Shown piece after piece: positions 43,598 to 52,435 of a stretch of 64,000 nt of DNA. Origin of the DNA: Chitinimonas sp036961565 (GTDB lineage: Bacteria; Pseudomonadota; Gammaproteobacteria; Burkholderiales; Chitinimonadaceae); NCBI RefSeq assembly GCF_036961565.1, contig NZ_JBAMDD010000009.1:1-64000 (forward strand). Direction: 5' to 3'. The notes under the pieces were generated by a model, which was not told the origin of the DNA, ran no database searches, and worked only from the letters and a program-made list of their open reading frames with translations. Both the position numbers and the translations under genes were made by a program. Each line of letters begins with the position of its first letter. Position 1 is the stretch's first letter.

Positions 43598-44317
43598 TCA
43601 ATATTTGTCGTACTCAGCATCGATACGCCGGTTATAGCCATCCCGCGCCATCTCGTCATAGGCTATCTGCAAGCGGCTGATCAGCCCGTCCGGCACGGCT
43701 GGATTGCAGGCCAGATATAGCCCCAGGCTGTGGAAAGTGAATACCGGTTTGATCTCGGCCTCCAGGCCCTGGTTTTGCAACAATATGCGGCCCACGTCCG
43801 CATCATTGGCCCACAGGTCTATGCGTCCGGCCATCAGCTTGCGCGGGTTCATTTCGTCCTGCGGGGCGGTATCGACCCGAAAGCCGCGTTCCTTCAGCCA
43901 GGCATCGCGCACGTCGGCGTTATAGGTTCCCACCACATATCGGCGCACATCCGCCAGGCTCTTGATACCGTAATCCCGGCCTGACTGGCCAAACAGCACC
44001 CAGTCGCTCTTGGTGAGCGGGCCTACCCATTTGAACTGCCCTTCGCGCTGCACATTGCGGGTGGTGCTGAACACGCAGGCCTGCGCACCCTGCCGCAGGG
44101 CCAATTCGTAGGCCCTGGCCCACGGCAGCAGTTGCATATCGTACTGGGTGCCGGTACGCCGCATGATCTCGCGCACCTTGTCGACCGAGCGTCCGGCCAG
44201 AACCCCTTCACGCATCATCTGCGCGGGGGGTGAATCCTCGGTGGTCAGCAGCAGGCCGCTTGCCTGCGCATAGGCAGGCCAGAGGCAAAACAGTACAAGG
44301 TATCGAATGCCAGGCAC
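43598..44317 (-). CDS. Periplasmic solute-binding protein (SBP_bac_3 type)
   Basis: A 239-residue secreted protein with signal peptide RYLVLFCLWPAYAQAS-G. The mature part follows family 3 amino-acid-type binding proteins: TTEDSPPAQMM, LLPWARAYELALRQGAQACVFSTTRN, VGPLTKSDWVLFGQ and LMAGRIDLWANDADVG. These lone binding proteins without an ABC transporter often serve as sensors. GTG at 44317 follows GGGAG by 6 bases; an in-frame ATG further upstream has no such signal. Located between glnD and the repeat element near smc. Confidence 0.83.
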   Translation of the reverse strand: MPGIRYLVLFCLWPAYAQASGLLLTTEDSPPAQMMREGVLAGRSVDKVREIMRRTGTQYDMQLLPWARAYELALRQGAQACVFSTTRNVQREGQFKWVGPLTKSDWVLFGQSGRDYGIKSLADVRRYVVGTYNADVRDAWLKERGFRVDTAPQDEMNPRKLMAGRIDLWANDADVGRILLQNQGLEAEIKPVFTFHSLGLYLACNPAVPDGLISRLQIAYDEMARDGYNRRIDAEYDKY

Positions 44318-44450
44318 GATGCGCTCCCATCGGACTACCAGTGTAGTCGGCCTAGGGTGAACGTAACAAAAAAACACCTGGGTGCATCACATGTACATTC
44401 AACGGCTTACCGGCGGAAACCCGCCGCCCAAAGGCCTTTAAGCGCCACGA

Positions 44451-44730
44451 AGAGCCTGTTCAAATTCTTTTCGCCGCGTCGTTCGCAACCTTGCCGGATG
44501 AAGGGCAAGGCGCAAGCCGCGCAGCGGTACGGGTTCCGGTACCGGTACCGTCAGCGGCTTGCAACGCCGCCCTTCGCCGGCAAGGCTGCGAACCCGTAGG
44601 GCTGAGCTGGAAAACGGCCATTCACTGCGTTGTGGCGCTTGGCAATAACTGGTTATTGCCTGCGCACCACGCCTTGTGCCTGGCCTTTTTCCAGATCAGC
44701 GACGCAGCGAAAAGACGTTGAACAGGCTCT
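44451..44730. mobile_element. MITE-like element abutting smc
   Basis: AGAGCCTGTTCAA (44451-44463) and its exact complement TTGAACAGGCTCT (44718-44730) bound a 280-bp segment; with mismatches the ends match over about 31 bp. Inside, 44481-44520 pairs imperfectly with 44555-44593 around a core with GGTACCGGTACC, making a long hairpin. No transposase frame is present. The right end supplies the last bases of the smc stop codon region (stop at 44729-44731). A clear target-site duplication is not seen. Confidence 0.6.
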
Positions 44731-47700
44731 AAGGCGTCGCCATCTCCAACGCCTGTTGGATATCCACCGCCACCACCCGGCTCACCCCCTGCTCCTGCAT
44801 GGTGATGCCCACCAGTTGATCGGCCATTTCCATGGTGATCTTGTTATGGCTGATATAGAGGAACTGAGTTTTCTCGGCCATGCGCTTCACCATCTGGCAG
44901 AAACGGCCGGTGTTGGCATCGTCCAGTGGGGCATCCACCTCGTCCAGCAGGCAGAACGGCGCGGGATTGAGGCGGAACAGCGAAAATACCAACGAGAGGG
45001 CCGTCAGTGCTTTTTCGCCGCCCGATAGCAGGTGTATGGTGGCGTTCTTCTTGCCGGGCGGTTGCGCCATGATCTGGATGCCGGCATCCAGTATCTCGTC
45101 GCCCGTCAGTATCAGCTCGGCATGGCCGCCACCGAACAGCAGGGGAAATAGCTCCTGCAGATTGCTGTTCACCGTGTCGTAGGTGGTTTGCAGCATGGTC
45201 CGGGTTTCGCGGTCTATCTTGCGTATGGCCGATTCCAGCGTCTCCATGGCCTCTATCAGGTCGGCCGCCTGGCTATCCAGATAGGTCTTGCGCTCACGTG
45301 CGGCGTTCAGCTCGTCCAGTGCTGCCAGGTTGACATTGCCCAGGGCGCTGATGGCCTGCGTCAGCTTGCCGATTTCGCTGACCAGGGCATTGATCTTGAG
45401 CCCATCGCCAATCAGGGGTAGCAAGGCCGCCACATCCGCACCCGCCTCGTCCAGCTCCTGGGTAAAGCGCTCCAGCGCCAGCCGCGCCTCCTGCTCCTTC
45501 AGCCGCAGCTCGCCCACCTTGTCGCGCAGCGGGTCAAAGCCTTGCTCCACCTGGTGCTTTTCCAGCTCTTTCTCCTTGAGCGCATTGGTAGCAGCATTGG
45601 CGGCGTCGCGCAGGCCAGCCAGCGTCCGTTCCTTGTCGGCTCGCTGGTTGACAGCCTCCTGAAAGCCGATATCAAACTCGCCTTCGTCTATGCCTTCCAG
45701 ATCAAAGCTGGCTTCCTCCAGCCTTAGCCTGGCTTCTTCCATCTGCTGCGCCAGGTCGCCATGGCGGCGCTCCAGCTCGCCCAGCCGGGCTTCTGACGAT
45801 TGCCGGGCAAAGCCGGTTTCCTGTGCCTGGCGCTCGGCCTGGCGCAGTCGGCCGCGTTGTATATCCAGCGCGGTTTCGGATTCCACCCTGGCCAGCTTGC
45901 TGCGCTCCACAGACCGCTCATGCTCTGGCAACTCGCTGGCGGCTGTTTCTGCTTCCAGTTTGACTTCCTCGCGCTCCAACGCCAGTTCGGCCGCTTCTTC
46001 ACCTATCTCGGCGATTTCGGCTTGCAGAGCGGCCCGGCGGCTCTGTGCCTGCTCTGCCGCCTGGCTAAGCCGTGCTACCTCGACCTGTCGTTCGCCCCGC
46101 TGCTGGCGTAGCGCGTCAAGCTTGGTCCGGGCGTGCTTGAGCTCGCCGTGTAGCTCGCCCAGCTTTTGCTCGGCGGCGTGCAAGGCCGTTGTCTCAGCCT
46201 CCAGTGCTGGGCCCGCCAGTGTCAGCTTGCCTGCCAGTTCGGCCAGCTCCCGCTCACGCTGCAGCATGCCAGCCAGGGCGTTGTCCGGGGCGTAGAAATG
46301 AATCGCATGGCGGCTGGCAGCATGGCCGGATGGCGCGATCAGCAGGCCACCTGGCGGCAGTTGCGCCTGCATTGTTGCCAGGTCGGCATCACTGGCCACG
46401 CACCATACCTGCGCCAGCCAGTCGGCCAGCGCAGGCTGCAGCCCCGCCAGATCGGTACTGACGTGATTCAGCAAGGGGTTGGCGCCAGTCAACGTGCCCG
46501 GCATGCTTGGCGTCGTACTGGCCGGCTCCACCCAGCTCAGCCGCGCCGGCGCCCGGTCCGCCATGCTGACACCCGCCTTGACCACCGCATTCATACGCTC
46601 GCGCAATGCAGCCTCTACTGCCAGCTCCCAGCCTGGGCTGATCTTGAGATGGCGGAACACCCTGGGCGCATCGGCCAGCCCCAGCTTTGCCAGCCAGCCA
46701 TCCAGCGCCTTGTCCGCACCAGCCTGCGCTTGCAGCTTGGCCAGGGCATCATGGCGGGCACTCAGTTCCGCCCGCTCGGTGCGCAGGCGCTCCACTTCGC
46801 GGCGGTGACTGCCACGTGCCTCCTCGGCAGCGTGCAGGTTTGTATCCAGCTCAAACAGGCGGGCCTGTGCATCCTCCAGGCTCAGACCCAGCTCTTCCAG
46901 CACCATGCGTTTCTCGGCCAGCAGCTCGGTATCGGGTTCGGGCAGGTTGCGCAGCTCGCCTTCCTGCCTGTCTCGTCTTTGCTGCAATTGGGCCAGGCTA
47001 CGGTCCAGGTGTTGTAGTTGCTGCTCAGCCAGCTGCTTGGTCTGGCGCGCATGTGAATAGGCGAGCTGCGCCTCGGCCAGTTCGGTTTCGTGGGTCTTGT
47101 AGGCTTCTTCCAGCCTGGGCAGTGCCTCTTGCTCGGCCAGCAGGTTGAGCTGCACGTCTTCCTGCGCCATGGCGGCTTCGTCGCGCTTGAACCGCCACTC
47201 CTCGCGCTCGGCCTCCAGCCCCTGCGCTTGCCGGCCCAATTCATCCAGCCGTTGTTTGGCTTGGTTCTGTTGCTGGGTCAGGCGCTGCCGGGTTTCACGC
47301 AGATGCAGCAGCTTTTGTTCCATTCGCGCCACCGTGGCACTGGCGTCTGCCAGTATGGTTTGCGCCTCGCTGACGCGGTCGTTGGCATCGTAGTGCGCCT
47401 CGCGCAGCAACTCGATCGCCGCTTCGGTATCGCGCAGCCTGCCGGTCTGCAATTCCAACGCCGTCTGCGCGGCCGCTATTTCACTGCGGCAACGTGCCTC
47501 GTCGCGCTCAGCATCGAGCTTACGCTGCAAGGCGAGCAGATTCTGCCGCTCGGTCAGCCGGTGACGATAATGGTTGTATTGGGCAGCGACGCCAGCCTGG
47601 GTTTCCAGTTTTTCCAGTTGTCCAGCCAGTTCCTGCCTTATGTCGTCCACCCGTGACAGGTTTTCGCGCGTATCGGCAATGCGGCTTTCCGTCTCCTTGC

Positions 47701-48229
47701 GCCGCTCCTTGTACTTGGAAACCCCGGCCGCTTCTTCCAGAAACGCACGCAGCTCCTCGGGCCTGGCTTCGATAATGCGCGAGATCATGCCCTGCTCGAT
47801 CACCGCATAGCCGCGTGTCCCTACGCCCGTACCCAGGAACAGGTCGGCAATGTCCTTGCGCCGGCACTGGATATTGTTGATGTGGTAAGACGATTCGCCC
47901 TGCCGTGTCAGCACCCGTTTGATGCTGATCTCGGCGTACTGCGACCAGGCCCCCGCCGCCCTGCCCTCGGTGTTGTCGAACACCAGTTCGACCGAGGCAC
48001 GGCTGACCGGCTTGCGGCTGGTCGAGCCATTGAAAATCACATCCTGCATGGACTCGCCGCGCAGTTGCTTGGCCGAGGACTCACCCAGCACCCAGCGCAC
48101 GGCATCGATTACATTGGACTTGCCGCAGCCATTGGGGCCAACCACGGCTACGAGCTGGCCCGGCACCGGTATCGCGGTGGGGTCGACAAAGCTCTTGAAA
48201 CCGGCAAGTTTGACGTGGGTAAGGCGCAC
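44729..48229 (-). CDS. smc: Chromosome condensation protein SMC
   Basis: A 1166-residue SMC, normal for betaproteobacteria. The N-terminal ATPase half has MRLTHVKLAGFKSFVDPT and Walker A GPNGCGKS (31-38). Long coiled coils surround a hinge region near residues 500-660. The C-terminal half has signature LSGGEKALTALSL and Walker B CLLDEVDAPLDDAN. SMC with ScpA/ScpB organises and segregates chromosomes. GTG at 48229 matches the conserved start of family members; the frame is open further upstream but not protein-like. The stop codon lies in the end of a repeat element. Divergent from the esterase gene. Confidence 0.95.
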   Translation of the reverse strand: MRLTHVKLAGFKSFVDPTAIPVPGQLVAVVGPNGCGKSNVIDAVRWVLGESSAKQLRGESMQDVIFNGSTSRKPVSRASVELVFDNTEGRAAGAWSQYAEISIKRVLTRQGESSYHINNIQCRRKDIADLFLGTGVGTRGYAVIEQGMISRIIEARPEELRAFLEEAAGVSKYKERRKETESRIADTRENLSRVDDIRQELAGQLEKLETQAGVAAQYNHYRHRLTERQNLLALQRKLDAERDEARCRSEIAAAQTALELQTGRLRDTEAAIELLREAHYDANDRVSEAQTILADASATVARMEQKLLHLRETRQRLTQQQNQAKQRLDELGRQAQGLEAEREEWRFKRDEAAMAQEDVQLNLLAEQEALPRLEEAYKTHETELAEAQLAYSHARQTKQLAEQQLQHLDRSLAQLQQRRDRQEGELRNLPEPDTELLAEKRMVLEELGLSLEDAQARLFELDTNLHAAEEARGSHRREVERLRTERAELSARHDALAKLQAQAGADKALDGWLAKLGLADAPRVFRHLKISPGWELAVEAALRERMNAVVKAGVSMADRAPARLSWVEPASTTPSMPGTLTGANPLLNHVSTDLAGLQPALADWLAQVWCVASDADLATMQAQLPPGGLLIAPSGHAASRHAIHFYAPDNALAGMLQRERELAELAGKLTLAGPALEAETTALHAAEQKLGELHGELKHARTKLDALRQQRGERQVEVARLSQAAEQAQSRRAALQAEIAEIGEEAAELALEREEVKLEAETAASELPEHERSVERSKLARVESETALDIQRGRLRQAERQAQETGFARQSSEARLGELERRHGDLAQQMEEARLRLEEASFDLEGIDEGEFDIGFQEAVNQRADKERTLAGLRDAANAATNALKEKELEKHQVEQGFDPLRDKVGELRLKEQEARLALERFTQELDEAGADVAALLPLIGDGLKINALVSEIGKLTQAISALGNVNLAALDELNAARERKTYLDSQAADLIEAMETLESAIRKIDRETRTMLQTTYDTVNSNLQELFPLLFGGGHAELILTGDEILDAGIQIMAQPPGKKNATIHLLSGGEKALTALSLVFSLFRLNPAPFCLLDEVDAPLDDANTGRFCQMVKRMAEKTQFLYISHNKITMEMADQLVGITMQEQGVSRVVAVDIQQALEMATP

Positions 48230-48359
48230 AGGCAGTGGGCAAGTGATGGGGTCGGCGGATTGTAAACGATGCGCAGGCCTACCGAGCCTTCCATGCATGA
48301 TTTCAGGGGTAGAGACAGCGCAGACAACAGGTTCTAACATGACGAGCAAGGAGCCCACC

Positions 48360-48968
48360 ATGACCTTCATTACCCGCCTTGCCACCTTGCTGTTGCTCGC
48401 CCTGCTGATCAGTTGTGGCAGGCAAGCCGAACTTCCTCGCCTACCCAGCACCGCTACGGTACTGGCCTTCGGTGACAGCCTCACCTTTGGCACCGGCGCC
48501 ACACCAGAAACCAGCTACCCTGCCGTCCTGGCTGGGCTGATAGGCCGCAAGGTGGAAAATGCCGGCATACCCGGCAACACCACGGCCGATGGCGTGGCCC
48601 GCTTTGCCACGGTGCTGGACGAAACCCAGCCAGGCCTGGTGATACTGTGCCTGGGCGGCAATGATTTCCTAAGGCGACTGGACGAAGCTGAGACGGTAGG
48701 TAACCTGCGCAAAATGCTGGATGAAGCCCGTAGCCGCAAACTGCCTGTGGTGCTGATCGCCACACCCAAGCCTGGTTTCGGGGTGGATGTGCCAGACTTT
48801 TATGCCGAGTTGGCCAAGGAGTACAGCGTGCCACTTGAAGCCGAGGCACTGGAAGCTATTCTGACCCAAGGTGCCCTCAAGAGTGACGCGATACACCCAA
48901 ATGCCGAGGGCTATCAGCAGATGGCCGAGGCCGTGGCGGCCTTGTTGAAGGATGCAGGCGCCATCTGA
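48360..48968 (+). CDS. SGNH/GDSL hydrolase, TesA-like arylesterase/lysophospholipase
   Basis: A 202-residue serine esterase with an N-terminal lipoprotein signal (LLALLISC, Cys19). Catalytic blocks are all present: block I AFGDSLTFG (nucleophile Ser), block II NAGIPGNTT with the oxyanion Gly, block III LGGND, and block V DAIHPN (Asp and His). It resembles TesA/arylesterase enzymes acting on acyl esters. AAGGAG precedes the ATG at 48360 by 6 bases. The 3' end of the gene is duplicated 1.6 kb downstream. Confidence 0.9.
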   Translation: MTFITRLATLLLLALLISCGRQAELPRLPSTATVLAFGDSLTFGTGATPETSYPAVLAGLIGRKVENAGIPGNTTADGVARFATVLDETQPGLVILCLGGNDFLRRLDEAETVGNLRKMLDEARSRKLPVVLIATPKPGFGVDVPDFYAELAKEYSVPLEAEALEAILTQGALKSDAIHPNAEGYQQMAEAVAALLKDAGAI

Positions 48969-48990
48969 GGCCCCCATCGCCTTACACGAC

Positions 48991-49168
48991 TAACAGGCCG
49001 TTGAAAAACTATTTTTTTGACTGGAAGAATTGACTAAATGCGCCCCATCAGAGATCTGGCTTTCTCAAACCTTAGACAGACTCTGCTTGGTTTTTAGGCA
49101 ACAAACATGATTCTGCGTATTTCTCTAAGCTTCGATCGGAGCCGAAATTGTTTTTCAACGGCTTATTA
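48991..49168. mobile_element. MITE-like or IS-remnant element
   Basis: TAACAGGCCGTTGAAAAAC (48991-49009) and the complement of 49150-49168 (TAATAAGCCGTTGAAAAAC) agree at 17 of 19 positions. These bound 178 bp with no gene. Ends of the type GGC(C/T)GTTGAAAAAC are common in several IS families, so this is probably an internally deleted insertion sequence. It starts 23 bases after the esterase stop. Confidence 0.6.
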
Positions 49169-49173
49169 AACGG

Positions 49174-49195
49174 GCTGCGCAGTTTTTTGCGCAGC
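49174..49195. terminator. Hairpin downstream of the methyltransferase gene
   Basis: GCTGCGCA (49174-49181) and TGCGCAGC (49188-49195) form a perfect 8-bp stem with a 6-base loop. On the minus strand it is followed by CCCGTTTAAT, so it may end transcription of the methyltransferase gene, about 120 bases after its stop. Confidence 0.4.
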
Positions 49196-49316
49196 TCCGC
49201 TTGAATGCCAGGCTAGCGCACGGGCAAGACTAAATCCACTGATCGACCTGTGTGTGCAGAAAGAATGAAGCACAGCACTCAAATGTCTTCGCAGAACCTG
49301 GTCAGCATAGCAATGT

Positions 49317-50144
49317 TTACAGCGGCTTTTGAATGACAATCCACATATTATCGCTCGTCGGCAGGCGATCCGAAATGCTGAATTTCTCGACACGAAAACC
49401 GACTCCCACACACATTGCAGCCAAGTTCGCGGGAGTGAAATAATTGACATGGTCAGGCAATCGAAAACCGCACCACTTCTTGCCTCGTGCCACTCTATTC
49501 AACGAAGCGAAATTTGGAACCTTTATGATGCAATGACCACCTGCCTTGAGGCTGCGAAAGGCCTCAGACAACAGCCCCCTGGGTTCGCATTCATGTTCAA
49601 GAAATGCACTCATGACAATGCCGGTGAAGTTCATCTCCTGAAATTCTGCCAAGCCGGAAAGTGCGTTGTTATGCACTACATAACCGCCGCGAGATGCCGC
49701 CGCACTATTCGCTTGGGCGGCAAGCGCCTTTGAGATTTCGATGCCGTGAGGGATATAGATCGAATCTAGATTCTTTAAAATACCGCCTTCTGCGCAGCCA
49801 ACATCCAACACTTTGCCTGCTTGAAAGTACCGGCGAATGAGGGTGCCGAGCTTGTCTCTTTTAAGCCATCTCCGGCGAATTGTTTTGAGCGCCTTGCTTA
49901 CCGACTGCTTGATCGGTTCTTCGGAAACTCGTCGTTCGGTTTCGGCCACGGACGTCTTTTCCCAAGCAAACTCTTCACTCAGGCGCTCGTAAACAGGAAC
50001 AGTTTCCAGATAGACGAAATGACATGCGCTGCACTGTTTGATTGGCCAGTCATTGCTCCCGAATTCAGAAGGGGCCAGCCGGGTGTTATCTTGTCCGCAG
50101 TCCGGACAAAATCGCACAGAAGTATTGTGCTGCGCTGTTTCCAT
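49317..50144 (-). CDS. Class I SAM-dependent methyltransferase with N-terminal zinc site
   Basis: A 275-residue methyltransferase. Two CxxC pairs (C13/C16 and C38/C41, in RFCPDCGQDN and KQCSACHFVY) look like a zinc site, as in sugar C-methyltransferases. The SAM motif is VLDVGCAEGG, followed by a helical core and a C-terminal HVNYFTPANLAAM region. The likely substrate is a sugar, lipid or natural product. Its codon use and base composition are more AT-rich than the neighbours and it is not linked to any partner gene; together with the nearby element and the duplicated esterase tail this points to recent gain. The ATG at 50144 is chosen because the zinc site starts soon after; the ribosome site is weak. 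Confidence 0.82.
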   Translation of the reverse strand: METAQHNTSVRFCPDCGQDNTRLAPSEFGSNDWPIKQCSACHFVYLETVPVYERLSEEFAWEKTSVAETERRVSEEPIKQSVSKALKTIRRRWLKRDKLGTLIRRYFQAGKVLDVGCAEGGILKNLDSIYIPHGIEISKALAAQANSAAASRGGYVVHNNALSGLAEFQEMNFTGIVMSAFLEHECEPRGLLSEAFRSLKAGGHCIIKVPNFASLNRVARGKKWCGFRLPDHVNYFTPANLAAMCVGVGFRVEKFSISDRLPTSDNMWIVIQKPL

Positions 50145-50499
50145 GATGTGCCATTTCTGTTTTGTCAGGACAATTTCTGTCGTCCGCCAATGCCGTGGCG
50201 TAAATTGCATCTGCCGTATAGTAAGCGACAAACGCATAGCCATTATCACCGTTCACGCTACAACTGCCCAAGCCACAGGCGACCACCGACCACCGAACGA
50301 AAAGTACCACATTACTGAGAACCGCAAACGCCAAGAGTGGTCGCTTGTGGTACGGCACACAAAGCTTTAGAAGCAAAGATAGTGGCAGGCATCACAACTG
50401 AGAGCCTGGTGGCTAACGCGACGTTAACCGGCTCACCGGTTGCACGCTCTAACGAAGAGAAAGCAGCCGGACTTCGTGCTACCACCAATGGTGCTAAGT
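50145..50499. other. Low-GC stretch upstream of the methyltransferase gene
   Basis: About 355 bp without a convincing gene, more AT-rich than the flanks. It includes a short inverted repeat AACCGG-CTCA-CCGGTT near 50430. Open frames on both strands lack start signals and protein-like composition. Confidence 0.4.
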
Positions 50500-50605
50500 A
50501 TCCTGACTCTGGACACCCTCAAGAGCGATGCGATACACCCGAACGCCGAGGGCGATCAGCAGATGACCGTAGCGGCCTTGCTGAAGAATGCAGGCGCCAT
50601 CTGAG
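50500..50605 (+). pseudogene. Duplicated 3' fragment of the GDSL esterase gene
   Basis: This segment repeats the end of the esterase gene (48862-48968) with about 85 percent identity by eye, including CTCAAGAG, GCGATACACCC, GCCGAGGGC, ATCAGCAGATG and GCAGGCGCCATCTGAGGC. It keeps the frame but has a 6-base deletion, has no upstream part and cannot be expressed as a working enzyme. It is a remnant of a second esterase copy or of a duplication made when the intervening DNA was inserted. Confidence 0.75.
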
Positions 50606-50706
50606 GCGCTGTTGCCGCCCAGTCGCCAATCGAGCCCTATCTCGCCAGTTGGACTAAAGTAAAGCGACAGACCGGCCAAGCCGGCAAACTCCAATGGGTG
50701 GACGCC

Positions 50707-51501
50707 ATGATCAGGAACAAACTGGGCGGTGTTGCGGCCGCCATGATGCTTTGCCTTTGCGCGCCCGCCCTGGCGACGACACTCAAGCTGGGCTACTCCG
50801 ATGTCGAGAACTTTCCTTATCAGATGGGTAACGGCGAGCGGCCGGCAGCACCCCCTGGTCTGGCGGTGGACCTGATCGACCTGGCAGCGCAGGACCTGGG
50901 CATCAAGGTCGAGTTCATCCGCATGCCGGCCCGTAGGCTGTTACAGGATATGGGTGCGGGACTCATCGACGGCGCCTTTATCTTCTCGTTCAAGGACGAC
51001 AGGCTGGCCTTTGGTCATTACCCCATGCGTGGCGACAAGCCCGACGCCAGTCGTCGTATCACCACCATCAACTACGTGCTGTACCAGCGTGCGGATGCCA
51101 GGCTGGCATGGGATGGCAGCAAGCTGAGCGGCAACAGCATGCCTGTCGGCATCAACTACACCTTTTCAGTGGGTGACGATCTCAAGAAGCTCGGCATCGC
51201 CATTGATGACACTGCCAAATCCACCACCCAAAATATGACCAAGCTGCTGACTGGCCGGATTGATGCCTACGCCACCCTGGAAGACAGCGGTGACAGCTAT
51301 CTGGCCCGCAGGCAGGAGACGCGAGTGGTCAAGATGAGCCCCCCCATCACCTCGCGTGACTACTACCTGATGTTTGGCAAAGCCTTCATGGCCAAACACC
51401 CGCAACTGGCTGAACAGCTGTGGCAGCGCGTGGGCCAGTTGCGGGACAAGCAGACACCGCTGTTGTTGAACAAGTATGTAGAACCGGGTGGTGCGCCCTG
51501 A
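50707..51501 (+). CDS. Periplasmic solute-binding protein (SBP_bac_3 type)
   Basis: A 264-residue secreted protein with signal peptide AAAMMLCLCAPALA-T. The mature start LKLGYSDVENFPYQMGNG and PPGLAVDLIDLAAQDLGIKVEFIRMPARRLLQDMGAGLIDGAFIFS follow family 3 binding proteins, as does the late KLLTGRIDAYATLEDS region. No transporter genes are near, so it may be a lone sensor or a partner of a transporter elsewhere. ATG at 50707 follows GGGTGGA by 6 bases; a GTG at 50698 overlaps that site. Convergent with the hydrolase gene. Confidence 0.84.
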   Translation: MIRNKLGGVAAAMMLCLCAPALATTLKLGYSDVENFPYQMGNGERPAAPPGLAVDLIDLAAQDLGIKVEFIRMPARRLLQDMGAGLIDGAFIFSFKDDRLAFGHYPMRGDKPDASRRITTINYVLYQRADARLAWDGSKLSGNSMPVGINYTFSVGDDLKKLGIAIDDTAKSTTQNMTKLLTGRIDAYATLEDSGDSYLARRQETRVVKMSPPITSRDYYLMFGKAFMAKHPQLAEQLWQRVGQLRDKQTPLLLNKYVEPGGAP

Positions 51502-51508
51502 TTGCCGC

Positions 51509-52408
51509 TCAGTGCGCCAGGAATGCCACAACCTGATCGACCACGGCCTGATCACGCAGTATGCGCCTGTGTCCCAGCCCGTTGGTCAGCGTCAGGCGGG
51601 CGCCCGGCCAGGCTGATGCCAGCGCACTACCGGTACTACTGGGGACTTCCCTGTCGCCTTGGTCATGCACGACCAAGGCGGGTTGCACCAATGTGCTTGC
51701 CAGCGATACGGCGTTCAAGTCCTGCCAGCGCATGCCCAGGCGGGTTTCCATGCGATGCTGCAAGCCGGCCAATATGTCGTTATCCAGCTTGAGTAGCCGA
51801 CCCACGTGGCGTGCGTAAGCGGCTACGTCGGCACTGGGCGATACCAGGGCCACACGTCCTACCGGCAGGTGCTGGCTGGACAAAGCGAATACCGATGCAG
51901 CACCACCCAGTGAGTGCGCAATCAAACCATCCACGCCCCCTTCATTGCGTACCAAGCGCTCCAGGGCATGGGCAAAATGCAGCACTGATGCCTGTTTGCC
52001 TGGGCTGGCGCCGTGGCCTGGTGCGTCAATGGCCACCACCTGATATCCAGCCGCCGTCAGTGGCGCAATAAAAGCATGCAGCTGAGTAGCCCGGCCACCC
52101 CAGCCATGCATCAGGGCAATCTTGCCCCTGCGTGCCTCACCCCATCGGTAGGTGCGCATGGGCTTGCCGTCCCACTCAGCCACCGGCAAACCCACCGTAT
52201 GCAGCTCGCCTTGCTCTGCCAATGCCAGCCAGCCTTGTTCGGCTGCAGGCCAAGCATGGCGGGGTGGGCTCAGGAACAAGCGCTCGGCCCAGGCCATGGC
52301 TAGCCTGGGTGCCAGCCGCGATAGGGTATTCAGCCCGGTACGCAGCGACCCCAAGGCAATTAAGTTACGAACGTTCGTGCTATTAAAAGACAAGCTGGCA
52401 GTGTGCAT
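51509..52408 (-). CDS. Alpha/beta hydrolase
   Basis: A 299-residue hydrolase. The nucleophile elbow is AHSLGG (Ser in GxSxG), the acid is probably in VVHDQGDREVP, and the His is in NGLGHRR near the C-terminus. The oxyanion loop is LMHGWGGRATQ. The substrate is unknown. No signal peptide is evident. GGAG precedes the ATG at 52408 by 7 bases. A palindrome at 52367-52378 lies inside the first codons and matches one upstream of the divergently organised regulator, so the gene is probably a TetR target. Confidence 0.87.
   Translation of the reverse strand: MHTASLSFNSTNVRNLIALGSLRTGLNTLSRLAPRLAMAWAERLFLSPPRHAWPAAEQGWLALAEQGELHTVGLPVAEWDGKPMRTYRWGEARRGKIALMHGWGGRATQLHAFIAPLTAAGYQVVAIDAPGHGASPGKQASVLHFAHALERLVRNEGGVDGLIAHSLGGAASVFALSSQHLPVGRVALVSPSADVAAYARHVGRLLKLDNDILAGLQHRMETRLGMRWQDLNAVSLASTLVQPALVVHDQGDREVPSSTGSALASAWPGARLTLTNGLGHRRILRDQAVVDQVVAFLAH
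52367..52378. promoter_or_regulatory. TetR-type operator in the hydrolase 5' region
   Basis: ACGAACGTTCGT is a perfect 12-bp palindrome about 30 bases into the hydrolase coding sequence. On the gene strand it reads ATAGC then this palindrome. The same ATAGC plus a one-mismatch palindrome occurs before the tetR gene at 53092. It likely binds the TetR protein. Confidence 0.5.
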
Positions 52409-52435
52409 GATGGGCTCCGTACTCAGGGTGGTGGT

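Noticed and set aside
50405..50460. Possible integron attC site near the methyltransferase gene
   Set aside because: GCTAAC, GTTAACC and a short dyad recall attC parts, but the 7-base core motifs do not fit on either strand.
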